Assembly (NCBI GenBank): GCA_010645155.1
Contig: CM021323.1
Location: 2,602,872-2,666,871, forward strand
Length of the DNA stretch: 64,000 bases
Source of the DNA: Tigriopus japonicus
Lineage: Eukaryota > Arthropoda > Copepoda > Harpacticoida > Harpacticidae
Direction: 5' to 3'
Below are positions 38,601-47,373 of the stretch, in pieces. Made by a program: the position numbers and the translations under genes. Numbering within the stretch: position 1 is the first letter of the stretch; every line of letters begins with the position of its first letter. Under the pieces are notes generated by a model. It had not been told where the DNA came from. It saw only the letters and a program-made list of their open reading frames with translations, and searched no databases.

Positions 38601-41600
38601 GTATGTACTAGTTTGGAGACTCACCTCACCGGGAGACTCACAAAAGATACAAGGCCGCCGGTCTTTGTTGGGTCGGCCACGTGTGAGTTTTGGTGTGCCC
38701 GTGTTTCTGTCTGTTTGGTATTTATCATGGCTGATGCTTCCTCCAAACAGTCGAGTTAGCATTCTTGGAACAAAATTTATGAGAACGACCTAATCTAGGA
38801 TGGAGGAGTGGTGAAGGGAAGAGCATGTTTGTAGAACTCTCAAGCACAGAGAAAGTTCATTTTTCCTAAACGACGGTATTGAAACTTCCAGTATTAGATG
38901 GAAAATTTGACCTTGGTTAATGCATCTTAAGTTGAATTGTCAGTAAAATGTACAATATGAAATTATGTTAGATTAAATGAAAGTAAGATTTTCAATAAAC
39001 GACATTGCTTACATTTCCCCAAGCATAGATCTCTATGCTTAGAAAGTGGCTACTTCTCTCATTGTTGGCTGTCATCGTGAGACAAACAAGACACGAAGGA
39101 TACAAGTCCATAAAGTGCAACTATACTAAATTTTTGCAACATCCATTGGTAGCCATGTGAACAAATAAGACAATTAGAGTTTTTTTCTATCCACTCTCAC
39201 TATAGTGAGTGAAATCTGTTAAAAGGTAATGCGAATCCCATGTTAAATTCGTTGAAAAGGTTACATATTTTCAAGTGCAACTAAAGATGCCTCTGATATA
39301 TAAAATAGACTTGAACAGTACTGAATCGACCCTCTCCGCATATTTGGGGTTTTGGAACATTGCTTAACACGTACAAAGTCCAGCCTCCTTCACTGCGTGA
39401 TTTACGAGCTTGCCCTACCAAGGACAAAGGTACACATTCGTGCCGGAGATACGCAGCACTCAAATATTTAGGGCTACAATGATTCGACATTTTTTGGGTT
39501 TTGGGGCAAATGCAACATTTTATGTGACTGACTCACCGTCCTGCAATGGAGCTCGCGGTTTTCACCCCTGTCAGTTTATGTTTGGCCAAACATCGAAATG
39601 ATTCGCTACCGTCTCGGGTTGTGACATTGCGAATGTGGAGTTCGCCATCAGGGAAAACAGAGAATCGCCCGCCTATGGATTATAAAATGAGTCAGAAAGT
39701 AGAAGTAGAACTCAGCTCTTTTTGGTTCAAGTTTCTAATGCCTTTTCGAGGGTACGGATCAGAATCGACTCACAAACCTTGTTCAATGTCAGATGTGATT
39801 AATTCAGATCCCCACATCCAAGTAGAAACTTCCAGGAATTCCTTCACATAAGGAGGCATGAGACATTTCACCACGGCCGTATTTCCCAAATAGGCATACG
39901 AAGGATAGACTTGCAATTCGTAATCTTGATCCACAACTGAAAGAAAGGAAAACATCCGTTCTTCAGAAGAAAAAGCGTTCTTATTATTTCCAAAAAGAGC
40001 TCCTTCAATTCTTCGGTTAATTTCTCATGTTTTATGAGATTCAAATATGCGACCGTCTACGATATCCATTTACAACTTAGACAAGCCGTTTCAAGTGGAG
40101 GCCAATCCTAAACTATAATGCAAACCCCGTTAGATCAAGTGCAAATCCTGATGAGTTTTTGGTTCAATAAGCTACTCTCTCCAAATTTGTGCTAATCCAA
40201 GATGAGAAATAGATGTTCAATTGAAATCACTTAATCATTAGCCGTTGGCGACTGGCTCAAGGGGATATAAGTTTTTGTGTCGCAATCAAGTCATGACAAA
40301 TTGAAGATGTTTTCCTTCTCCAGATGTCAAGGCCATTTGTTCCATCATAATATCCTTCCTCTTTGTTCTGCCTCCAGTGTATGTAAGGCATAACAACGGC
40401 ACAGACTTGGGACACTTACTACACACGGGGTTCCCAGTGGTATACCCAAGAAAACGCTATCTTCTTTGTACGTAGACCTTGGATTGTCGTTCGTTCCCTC
40501 CACCATAAGAGTTGCCATATGCTGAAGGCAGCAACCATACAGTGGATCACAACATCGTTTCTATACGGAGCGCAAAGATCGTGAGGTTTTTATGATTCCC
40601 TGGGCTTAGTAAACGGACGATCTTGGTTGTAATGCCGGGCATGACTCTAACGACTTCTCCATCAATACTGCTAAGGGCATTAAGTAAGCTCCGGGAACCA
40701 TACTTGATCATACCCAGAAGTAGAAGGGTGGAACACTAGGATGACATTTTTTGAGAAACCACAAACTTTCAAGCTCGAGGCAAAGCTGCCAGGATCTCCA
40801 CGAATCATGTCAAGAAAGTCCAAACTTTGGCAGATTGAGACATGAGACCGGATGGTTATACAGAGCACTTCACTGGTGTTCCGATGATAATAGAAACCAG
40901 ATCAAGTGATCAATAGATATCCTTTGGTTAATAAAGAAGAAGGCAGTCAAATATCATGGGCAAATGGCATTGATTATAAAAAGCTCAAACCTAACGATTA
41001 ACTTTGCTTGGGAAACCCAAATGACGAACGTCTTGCTTGCATTTTGAATGGATCGCTGAAATTCAATATTAACCGTACATCTACAAGACAAAAAGTGTTA
41101 TGTTGCTTCTTCCTAAGTTTGGCTCTTCTTTTGAATATGCTAAGCCAAAGTTAATTGCATTTCACACACAATGCATTATTTGATGAAATCCCCTCCCCTT
41201 TTCCCCATTTTCCCAGCTTTCCATAGAACAGGCAAATGAAGCCAACAAACAGGCCGGTTCCATTTATTTTTAGTCAAATGGCTCTCCGTCTCCTTTCATC
41301 AGGCAATCGCTAACCCAATCCAGGCTTTGGATTAAAAAATCGTATCATTTCCCCGAACTTTAAGGAGTGCATATTAAGGAACATGAAATTGAGCAAACTT
41401 TTGAAGCAAGTGAACTTTTTGCTACCTTTGTACTCATTGTTGAAGTAAAGGATTAAGAAAAGTGTTGACAAATTTCAAGCTTAATGTTGTGCAAGAGTTT
41501 TTTTGTTTTAGTTTTTAACTCAAAACTTATGACAATTCTGGTGTTCTAATTCAGCACTATGAATTTTTGAATCCAACGCCCTTGGAGAGTCTAGAAAAGG

Positions 41601-44600
41601 GTGTATAAGACCATCACATCGATGAGAAAATGTTCATGGATACACTTGTACCAACCATGATTGGAAGCATAAAATATCAATGTCTAATTGTCTAATTGGG
41701 TCCATTTCCATCTACCTTTAATCATTGCAAATCAAAATCGATATGAAATTTTTCTTGGGCCATCCATACTTGTAAAATATAAACTATGTTGTTCCTAAGA
41801 AATGCTCTTTTGATGTTTGGTATTGTTGCAATTTTGATTCACATTTTTAGCAACTTTCAAAGCCAAAAAAGCAAGTGTAATAAAAACCCCAATTATGTAG
41901 TTGGCAATCCCTTTCTTTCCTATGTTCTTTGTTCGATGATTTTGGCGCGACTAATTTTTAACATAATCCTTGGCCTTGGTGAGAATTTCTCTTCTTTCTC
42001 TTCACTTCCGTGGAGATCCGTAGACTGTGGTCTGACAAATGAAGTTCGACAAATTCCTTCTTCTCCTCCCTTGAAATCATGGCCTCGCCTGAATGGCGTT
42101 GACTCGTTCTCTCCAATGTCCCATTCCAATTTTGGCCCCACAAATACGATTTTCCATAATGATCCAAGCTGAAGCTCTTCTCCTCACTGTCTTTTAAGCT
42201 CTTCTAGCTTTGTCTGTTTGACACGGTTTCCTTGTTCTCCACGTGGTTGGTTGCTTTGGTTCCACTTCCTCTAGGAGTAGTGGTTCCAAATCTTCAGTCG
42301 TACTGTACTATAGTGGTTCCGTCGGGGAAATGGGCTCATTGCTAAGATGGCGGATAGGATTGATCTCGTCAGTCAGAGAATTCATTCTCGTTGCACTAGA
42401 ACTATCCTTCTCTTCTTTTGGAGTCTGCCAAATTGGAGTCACGACTAATTTCATTCGGGTTCCCAGGGATAATCAATGCCTCTTTTTTTGCACACATGGT
42501 CCCCCAATTCGACATTCGAGGGTAGAGAGAAAAGGAAGTCGATCTTGAAGCCAGAAGTAGAAGAATGGAACCCACCAGCGGTCTTTCTTCTCTATAAGCA
42601 ATTCAGACTGAGAGACATGCCAGTAGACTAGAATTGCCAATGGGAAAAGTGTTTCCAGTTGGGTGAAGTGAGTGCCACTGATAGCCAAGCCCCACCATTG
42701 AAGTAGGTGATTGTGGTAGTGGTAGTGGTGCCACTTGATTTGTTCAGCTTCCCATTAGACTGATTGAGTAAAAGTCATCGAAACCACTGCTCAAACTTTG
42801 TCCCATCTTTAAGAAAACATGAAGGCACAACTTGCTTTAGGTTTGAGTCAGCAGCCAGCCAGATGCTTTCTCTCCTTTTCATTGCCGTTGACTTTCAATT
42901 GCGTAAATCTTCCGGAAATGTCATTGGAGAGGTCCTCACTTGGTCGAAGTTTTGTCTCAAGTGGTGAAGTGATTGGTTGGTTGGCTGGTTGGTGTGAAAG
43001 TTCACATTCCGAAACAGGAACAATTGGAATTTCATTCGCTCCCAATGGACCATGAGGCTTGATCGACTCAGCAGCAGTGAGTTTGGATTCCAACTCTAGG
43101 GAAAATCGTCTTTGGTCGAGGGCAAAAAAACGCCAAGGCATTCCAAAGAACTCGCAAAAACACCATCGTTGCGCAAATTTGGTGAAAGAGGAAACCGCTT
43201 GGCCTTTCTTCAATCATTTCCCGTCACCACCCACCAATTCAGTCTTCGCTCCACCAAAAACCAATGGAAAACCGAAAATTATGCAATGCAGAAGACTGAA
43301 ATCTCCACCATACCATCTGATTGAGGATGAATTCTCAAGTAATTTTCTCAAGCCTTTGCTTGAGTTCCATGAGAAGAATGAACAACAGGGGTCTAAGATC
43401 AAAGCGGAGGGCGGCAAGATTAGGAACATCTGATTCTGACTTTACCTGCTTTGTCCCAATGATGACCCAATGTGGGCATCTCTGACCTTTTACTTAAAGT
43501 TCCTTGTGAATTCACCAAAAGAAAATTGTTTTTTGATAATCAAGGTCAAATCGTCAAATCAAATCAGGGTGTTTTCTGAAAGACATTCAGCAACTGTAGT
43601 GGATGGAACAAGCTGAATCAAAAAGTGTCAATCAGATATTTGAAGCGTAAACGTTCCATTTTGGACAGTATTGTCAACCGTAGCTTTTTAACAAGAATTG
43701 AATCAGATTCCTTGGTGCTCTCACTATTGAAACTTAAGGAGTTGCCTTTTAGCGCACGATGCACTTCTTAATCAGGCTTATAAAAAGAAATCAGCTTCGT
43801 ATTCCAATATAATTCTTTTTAATTAAAAATAAAAGAGCATTAAAAAAAACAAGCTTTAGTCCCGAACAAACATGATGCTTTATAGGTTTGTAACCTTTCC
43901 CAACGTATGTGGAGAACACACTCGAATAAATCTTGAGCTTCAATAAATTCCATCACGATTTCACGGGCATAGCATCTCGGAGCTCGTTCCATAAATATGC
44001 CAAGAGAGATAAGGAAACCAGATGGCTATGAGTAACCAAAAGAAAACTTTTCAATTTGATTATCCATTCCATTATATACCATATTTGAACATAGTAGTCG
44101 GTCTCCAACAACTAGATAATATAACCAAATAAAGCTCAAGGGCGGACATCCTCCTAATCCAGGTCTATGGATGAGAGACGAAAGACCAAATACTTGGAAC
44201 AGAAAAAGCCACTCCGAAAGATTTTGAAGACCACTTCAAAGCTGGAGCATCAATTACACTTAATCCAATCATCAGGCCCTTCATCATCGTTGTAATTTCA
44301 GCAAGCTTACGAGTACCTCCAAAACATATGCTAAGGTGAAAAACGCAACCATTCACTGGACTTTGAGCCTCATCTTACCCGCACGAACGTTGATTGGAGC
44401 ACTGACGATGGTGCCAACATTTAAACTTGTAGCTGCACATTGGAAACGTTGAGCATGAATTTGAGATGAATAACGCTCGGCAGAAAATGGATGGAACGTC
44501 AGTGTGGTGTTATCCTCTGATAGAGACAGCAATGAGCTGGCCAATTGAGCCGAGGTCAAACCTGACCCAGAAGGTAGAACACGCCATTCTAAGGTCTGCA

Positions 44601-47373
44601 AGTAAAGTGCACAGGTACATGAAAAACATGTGATTTTCTTTTGGGCATAGACGGTTCATTACCGGATGAGGATCACCGACAGCCGCACATCGAATGGATA
44701 TCCCGGTCGAATTGGAAAATCTGACGTCTTGACTGGGTTCTTCGATAAAATGAAGTTTTGGAACCGCGCTCACACCTGAAAAGACGAGATCTTAATGATT
44801 TCACTAGGTACAATATTATGAATAAGAGGTGAGCTAACACATGGTTTTGCCGCCAGGAAGAAATTTCAGAAGTGTCAGAAAGCAATCAGCTAAAGAACCT
44901 CAAGTAACACCGCACGAACTGTTTAACTTATTGGATTCCCGCTCGACGACAAAATTATATTTTTGAAGCCCTTTAATTATTTATACTTAATATGCTTTTA
45001 CTAGAGGCGAACATTTTTTTAAACACAGTTTGAAATTGGCAATTGTCAAAAGGACTTTTTCAACTATTTTTTCTCAAACTGTCCCCTTTTGGGATCAATG
45101 CATTTGGTCTGTTTTTTGGTTAAGATTCATTTTGCTCTCGTATTTTAGGCCGATTTGTTTCAGGTGTTTTCACTTGCCTGGACACTTTTTGCCTACATTT
45201 CAAAGTTGGATAGAAAATTTGAAAAAAAACAACAGTTTTCAAGGTTAAAACCTCGAAAAATGTGCTTTTCATCAGAAAATCTGTTTAAGATGTGAAAAAA
45301 GTTTGAACAAATGTCAAAATCCGTTTGAAAAGGTTGTTTTCGACAAAAAGGTCCAAAGTATATTTAAACGTTTTAAGTATATAACTTAGTAATCCTCATT
45401 TAACTTTTAACCTTTTAACTAATGTCTCTAAGCATGGATAAAAAAAAAGAAGCCAATGGGTTGGTTCATACGCTTTTGGGTTCTGACTTGTGGCATTTAT
45501 TATTATGATTTTCTCAGTCTCAGAAACGACACCGCTCGTTTTAGACCTTTGAAGCCCCCTTCGAATAATGTGCGTGCCCTGTCCTTCCTTTTAGCCATTA
45601 CTATATTTTGTCTTCTGCCTTACTTCTCAACTAAAGCTGATTTGCACAAGCGATACGCTCATTTTACTGGTTGTCCCACTTTTTGTGCCTTTTGCCAAGT
45701 TCGATATCTGTTTCCAAGAGTGTCATTTCACTTGTTCTCTCAATTCAATTTGCATGGGGAAGAGAACGGTTCAAAACGCAAACCAGAGCGAGCTATTTTG
45801 GCTCTTTCTTTTGTTTGAATTTAGCACAGGAATACAAATAAACTACCCAAAGGCAAATCTTAGATTTAGATTCAGGAAGAATAAGAAACAGTTGAATTGC
45901 TTTGATTGTGACCTACAAAATAGAAACAAAATATGGATGTTTCTGTTTTGAGGAAAAAAGGCTTTCTTTTAGCGTCTCTGCTTGCTTCTTCGTTTGGCTT
46001 GGGTTTGAGATGAATTTGAGTTCGTTGAGTTGAGTTCATTCGAGTACCGCCCATTTCAGTGGTTCCACCACATCGCTGTCATCTCTTGAGCTAACAACTT
46101 GACAAATATTGTAATTCGCTAAGTGCACCATCCTCTTCTTTGGTGGTTGTGTTGTTCTTGTTGTTATTCTTCTTGAAAAAATGAAGTCTTTGGCCAATGG
46201 TGGAGAAAGGCTTTTATTTGTCGCTCATTTATCGTGAATGTGGGGTCGTTTTTTGTTGCCAAGCTCTAAGATGGAAAGAAATGGAGTTGGGTTCTATTAT
46301 TTTGCAATCAAGTGCTCTTTGAATGCCAATTTGCACAAGGCAGACCCAAGAAAGTTTGAATAATTGTGATGGATCCGGGACGACAAGCGCCACTTTATTC
46401 GTGAGAACATTTCAGACTTCTCATGGTCGAAAAAGTGGCGCTGTCCATTTGATGTGCCGAACTTGTCTTGCTCAACACAAAGCAATCGTCTCAAGACTCT
46501 GTTGATTTATTATTATTATCATCATTCTTTTCACCATTGAAAGTTTGCACTAAATCAATTAGTAGACGTGCCAAGGCCTCATAAACCACTACACACTACT
46601 TGAGTCGAGGCAACATCGAGAAGTTGAAAGCCATTGGTAAGAAGGAGACTTAACCAATTACCGAACCCCCTTCTCACGCCATTCTCTTGTTGGTTTCCCA
46701 GTCAGTCGGCGAATAATCAGCCATCATGAGGCCACGCCACGGGTTCTCTCTGCTCGTTTGACTTTAATCTTGACACAGATTTACAGGTGCAATGACTTTA
46801 ATTGCTCCTTAAGGCTTTTCCAAGGCAAAACCAACCCGCTGACGGACTTGCTGGCTCTGGGCTGGACTGGCCAGAAGAGTTGTGGACCTATCGTAAAATT
46901 TGCTAATCCTCCCTTTTTGATCCACTTCCTCGGAGGACCCTTCTGTGGCCAAGCCTAACGAAAAGGACTTAGCAGAACACTTCTGTCTGAGAACCCCATG
47001 CTCTGTTTCAACGGTTCCATGTACGTACATACCTACACTGGCAGGGCCACTACAAAGTATCGTTCTTCCATGATCTGTGGGGAAAAGACGTGGGCTATGT
47101 ACCGTACATATTCTATGCACAATTTGCCAAAGAAGAAGAGCTCGCTCGAGGGATTAGTCTTGGAAAGTGCAATAAAATGAGAAGCTAAGTAATTTTAGCC
47201 TCTTTTTGGCCAAAGTTATTTGAGTGATATGAATAATTCGAAATGCCTGTGTGTACTGTACTGGCTATCGACTATCGCGGGACAGTTTGATCCAATAAAT
47301 AGTGAGAAGAAATACACTCACCCATAGGGACGACAACTACGAGGAATGAGAAAAAAGCCAGAAACAAGATCAT
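13258..47373 (-). CDS. Dscam: Dscam-like cell adhesion molecule, complete, 33 coding exons
   Basis: This is a homophilic adhesion receptor of the Dscam family (axon guidance, dendrite self-recognition, also immune roles in arthropods). Exons in coding order: 47322-47373, 44663-44775, 44379-44595, 39778-39936, 39537-39672, 35326-35463, 31173-31342, 30863-31059, 29866-30016, 29644-29777, 29004-29286, 28212-28367, 28040-28139, 25687-25877, 24215-24410, 23869-23993, 23373-23527, 23163-23303, 22817-22949, 22287-22522, 21884-21997, 21643-21796, 21208-21354, 19559-19714, 18927-19129, 17804-18009, 17481-17638, 16202-16440, 15755-16133, 15098-15250, 14355-14676, 13488-13644, 13258-13425. Every junction is GT-AG and every phase matches; the sum is 5739 bases, 1912 residues plus stop. 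Domain order is Ig1-9, FN1-4, Ig10, FN5-6, membrane helix, tail, the canonical Dscam order. Both cysteines are present in all ten Ig domains. No alternative-exon arrays are visible, so it belongs with Dscam-L paralogues rather than hypervariable Dscam1. Confidence 0.96.
15098..15250 (-). CDS. Dscam: Dscam exon 30: transmembrane exon
   Basis: The exon encodes a short juxtamembrane stretch, then the helix AVIIPLFLTIVIVAVVITLL, then HHFRKN as a basic stop-transfer. Only one transmembrane exon is seen, whereas Drosophila Dscam1 has two alternatives (exon 17). Confidence 0.93.
15755..16440 (-). CDS. Dscam: Dscam exons 28-29: FN5 and FN6
   Basis: Exon 16202-16440 carries FN5 (PPAPPKLNVLDTSSNSIILG, ADGGSPLLAYNLHY). 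Exon 15755-16133 ends it (AVNDFGVGERTETISAHTLG) and encodes FN6 (GGCPISSFVVEYRK, MYELKITAHNAAGSTVEEY). Confidence 0.95.
17481..18009 (-). CDS. Dscam: Dscam exons 26-27: end of FN4 and Ig10
   Basis: Exon 17804-18009 ends FN4 (YSFWVTASTLPGEG) and starts Ig10 (VRLFCTSVGQPKP). Exon 17481-17638 completes it (SNTVLRILSVQMSDVGNYSC). An Ig domain placed between FN4 and FN5 is diagnostic of the Dscam family. Confidence 0.95.
18151..18170. repeat. short (AGT)n microsatellite
   Basis: About six AGT units inside Dscam intron 25 (between 18010 and 18926). Confidence 0.8.
18927..22949 (-). CDS. Dscam: Dscam exons 19-25: FN1-FN4
   Basis: Seven exons (22817-22949, 22287-22522, 21884-21997, 21643-21796, 21208-21354, 19559-19714, 18927-19129) encode four fibronectin type III domains; exon 26 (17804-18009) finishes FN4. 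Typical strands are visible: VNLTWIPPYDG, LYHIRLIGINSIGRS, YSIVVQAYNRIGAGP, LLIMWSPPPVKDMNGKLQEY, YSVQVVASTRVGQG and VLISWIPPEFPNGDLTHY. Confidence 0.94.
23163..24410 (-). CDS. Dscam: Dscam exons 15-18: Ig8 and Ig9
   Basis: Exons 24215-24410 and 23869-23993 encode Ig8 (VSLDCKVTGIPPPSITWSKS, GKYLCKADNGVGEP). Exons 23373-23527 and 23163-23303 encode Ig9 (AAVECPVSGDNPITVEWTRN, ASFVCSASNAFGSSQ). Ig9 is followed directly by the first FN3 domain. Confidence 0.95.
25687..28139 (-). CDS. Dscam: Dscam exons 13-14: Ig7, split by a 2.2 kb intron
   Basis: Exon 28040-28139 encodes the first half of Ig7 (RVVCTTSLGDLPI) and exon 25687-25877 the second half (FAWYFNDEP, GNYTCVAKNSA). In Drosophila Dscam1 a single exon, chosen from an array, encodes the whole of Ig7. 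Here it is two constitutive-looking exons. The codon joining them gives Ser and an ordinary Ig sequence. Confidence 0.94.
25878..28039 (-). other. Dscam intron 13, within Ig7
   Basis: Intron of 2162 bases. I looked for further Ig7-like exons on the minus strand and saw none. It contains a G-run at about 27711-27729, and a short minus open frame near 27753-27965 without Ig features. Confidence 0.7.
28212..31059 (-). CDS. Dscam: Dscam exons 8-12: Ig4, Ig5, Ig6
   Basis: Exons 30863-31059 and 29866-30016 encode Ig4 (ARLLCAVEGFP, GMYQCFVGSN). Exons 29644-29777 and 29004-29286 encode Ig5 (LTLECSATGTPRP, GFYKCEASN), and the last of these also starts Ig6 (AWFHCPYSGYP). Exon 28212-28367 completes Ig6 (GQYVCEAFNSKGERA). 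All junctions are in matching phase. Confidence 0.95.
31173..35463 (-). CDS. Dscam: Dscam exons 6-7: Ig3
   Basis: Exon 35326-35463 (LTVQNILEAG, IRAKVGTTVELPCVGIGLPV) is the first half of Ig3, corresponding to the exon 6 array of Dscam1 but present once. Exon 31173-31342 (WFRNGHQIFPDP, GPWTCRVENPMGAEE) is the second half, 4 kb away. The codon split across this junction gives KYTWFRNG, as expected for an Ig fold. Confidence 0.94.
31343..35325 (-). other. Dscam intron 6, within Ig3
   Basis: Intron of 3983 bases. It holds a purine-rich GAAA repeat (about 31408-31441), a CA run (31521-31539) and a GAA run (about 33576-33596). Open frames such as 34278-34748 on minus lack domain features. No extra Ig3 exon was recognised. 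Confidence 0.65.
37541..37939. repeat. direct duplicate flanking an assembly gap
   Basis: 37541-37703 and 37775-37939 are nearly identical (a handful of differences in about 164 bases, including two one-base indels). They flank the N run at 37704-37774. This is the typical picture of two haplotypes or overlapping contig ends placed side by side. Confidence 0.85.
37704..37774. other. assembly gap (71 N)
   Basis: A run of N inside Dscam intron 5, with the same sequence on both sides. Confidence 0.99.
39537..39936 (-). CDS. Dscam: Dscam exons 4-5: Ig2
   Basis: Exon 39778-39936 (DYELQVYPSYAYLGNTAVVK) is the N-terminal half of Ig2, the unit that is multiplied into the exon 4 array in Drosophila Dscam1. 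Here I find one copy. Exon 39537-39672 supplies the second half (RFSVFPDGELHIRNVTTRD, SFRCLAKH). The donor of the first exon is GTTTGT, weaker than the rest. Confidence 0.95.
39937..44378 (-). other. Dscam intron 3, between Ig1 and Ig2
   Basis: The longest intron of the gene (4442 bases). Coding-like minus-strand scraps lie at about 40420-40905. Otherwise the sequence is unremarkable and AT-rich. No extra Ig2 exon was recognised. Confidence 0.65.
44379..44775 (-). CDS. Dscam: Dscam exons 2-3: Ig1
   Basis: Exons 44663-44775 and 44379-44595 encode Ig1 (about residues 19-127). It has the family signature FIEEPSQDVRFSNSTG, the first cysteine in ISIRCAAVGDPHP, TLEWRVLPSG, and the second cysteine in AQRFQCAATS. 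The intron between them is only 67 bases. Confidence 0.96.
44776..47321 (-). other. Dscam intron 1
   Basis: Intron of 2546 bases between the signal-peptide exon and Ig1. I see no additional exon or gene in it. Confidence 0.65.
47322..47373 (-). CDS. Dscam: Dscam exon 1: start codon and signal peptide
   Basis: The exon encodes MILFLAFFSFLVVVVPMG, a strongly hydrophobic signal peptide, and ends with a GTGAGT donor in phase 1. That phase exactly fits exon 2 (VSAVPKLHFIEEP). The frame is open upstream on the minus strand to about 47664 with earlier ATGs, so a longer N-terminus cannot be excluded. The chosen ATG gives the best signal peptide. Confidence 0.8.

Larger units (their letters stand above)
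35464..39536 (-). other. Dscam intron 5, between Ig2 and Ig3
   Basis: Intron of 4073 bases as assembled, including a 71-base gap. It carries a duplicated segment on both sides of the gap. No additional Ig3 N-terminal exon was recognised where Drosophila Dscam1 keeps its exon 6 array. Confidence 0.65.

Noticed and set aside
38370..38762. 130-codon minus-strand open frame in Dscam intron 5
   Set aside because: Considered as an extra Ig3 exon, but it lacks the Cys and Trp pattern and suitable phases.
40420..40521. Possible alternative Dscam exon 4
   Set aside because: The splice sites look good, but the reading phase required by exon 3 runs into a stop, and the sequence has no Ig features.
41786..42172. 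128-codon plus-strand open frame in Dscam intron 3
   Set aside because: No ATG-context, domain or splice support; antisense frames of similar length overlap it.
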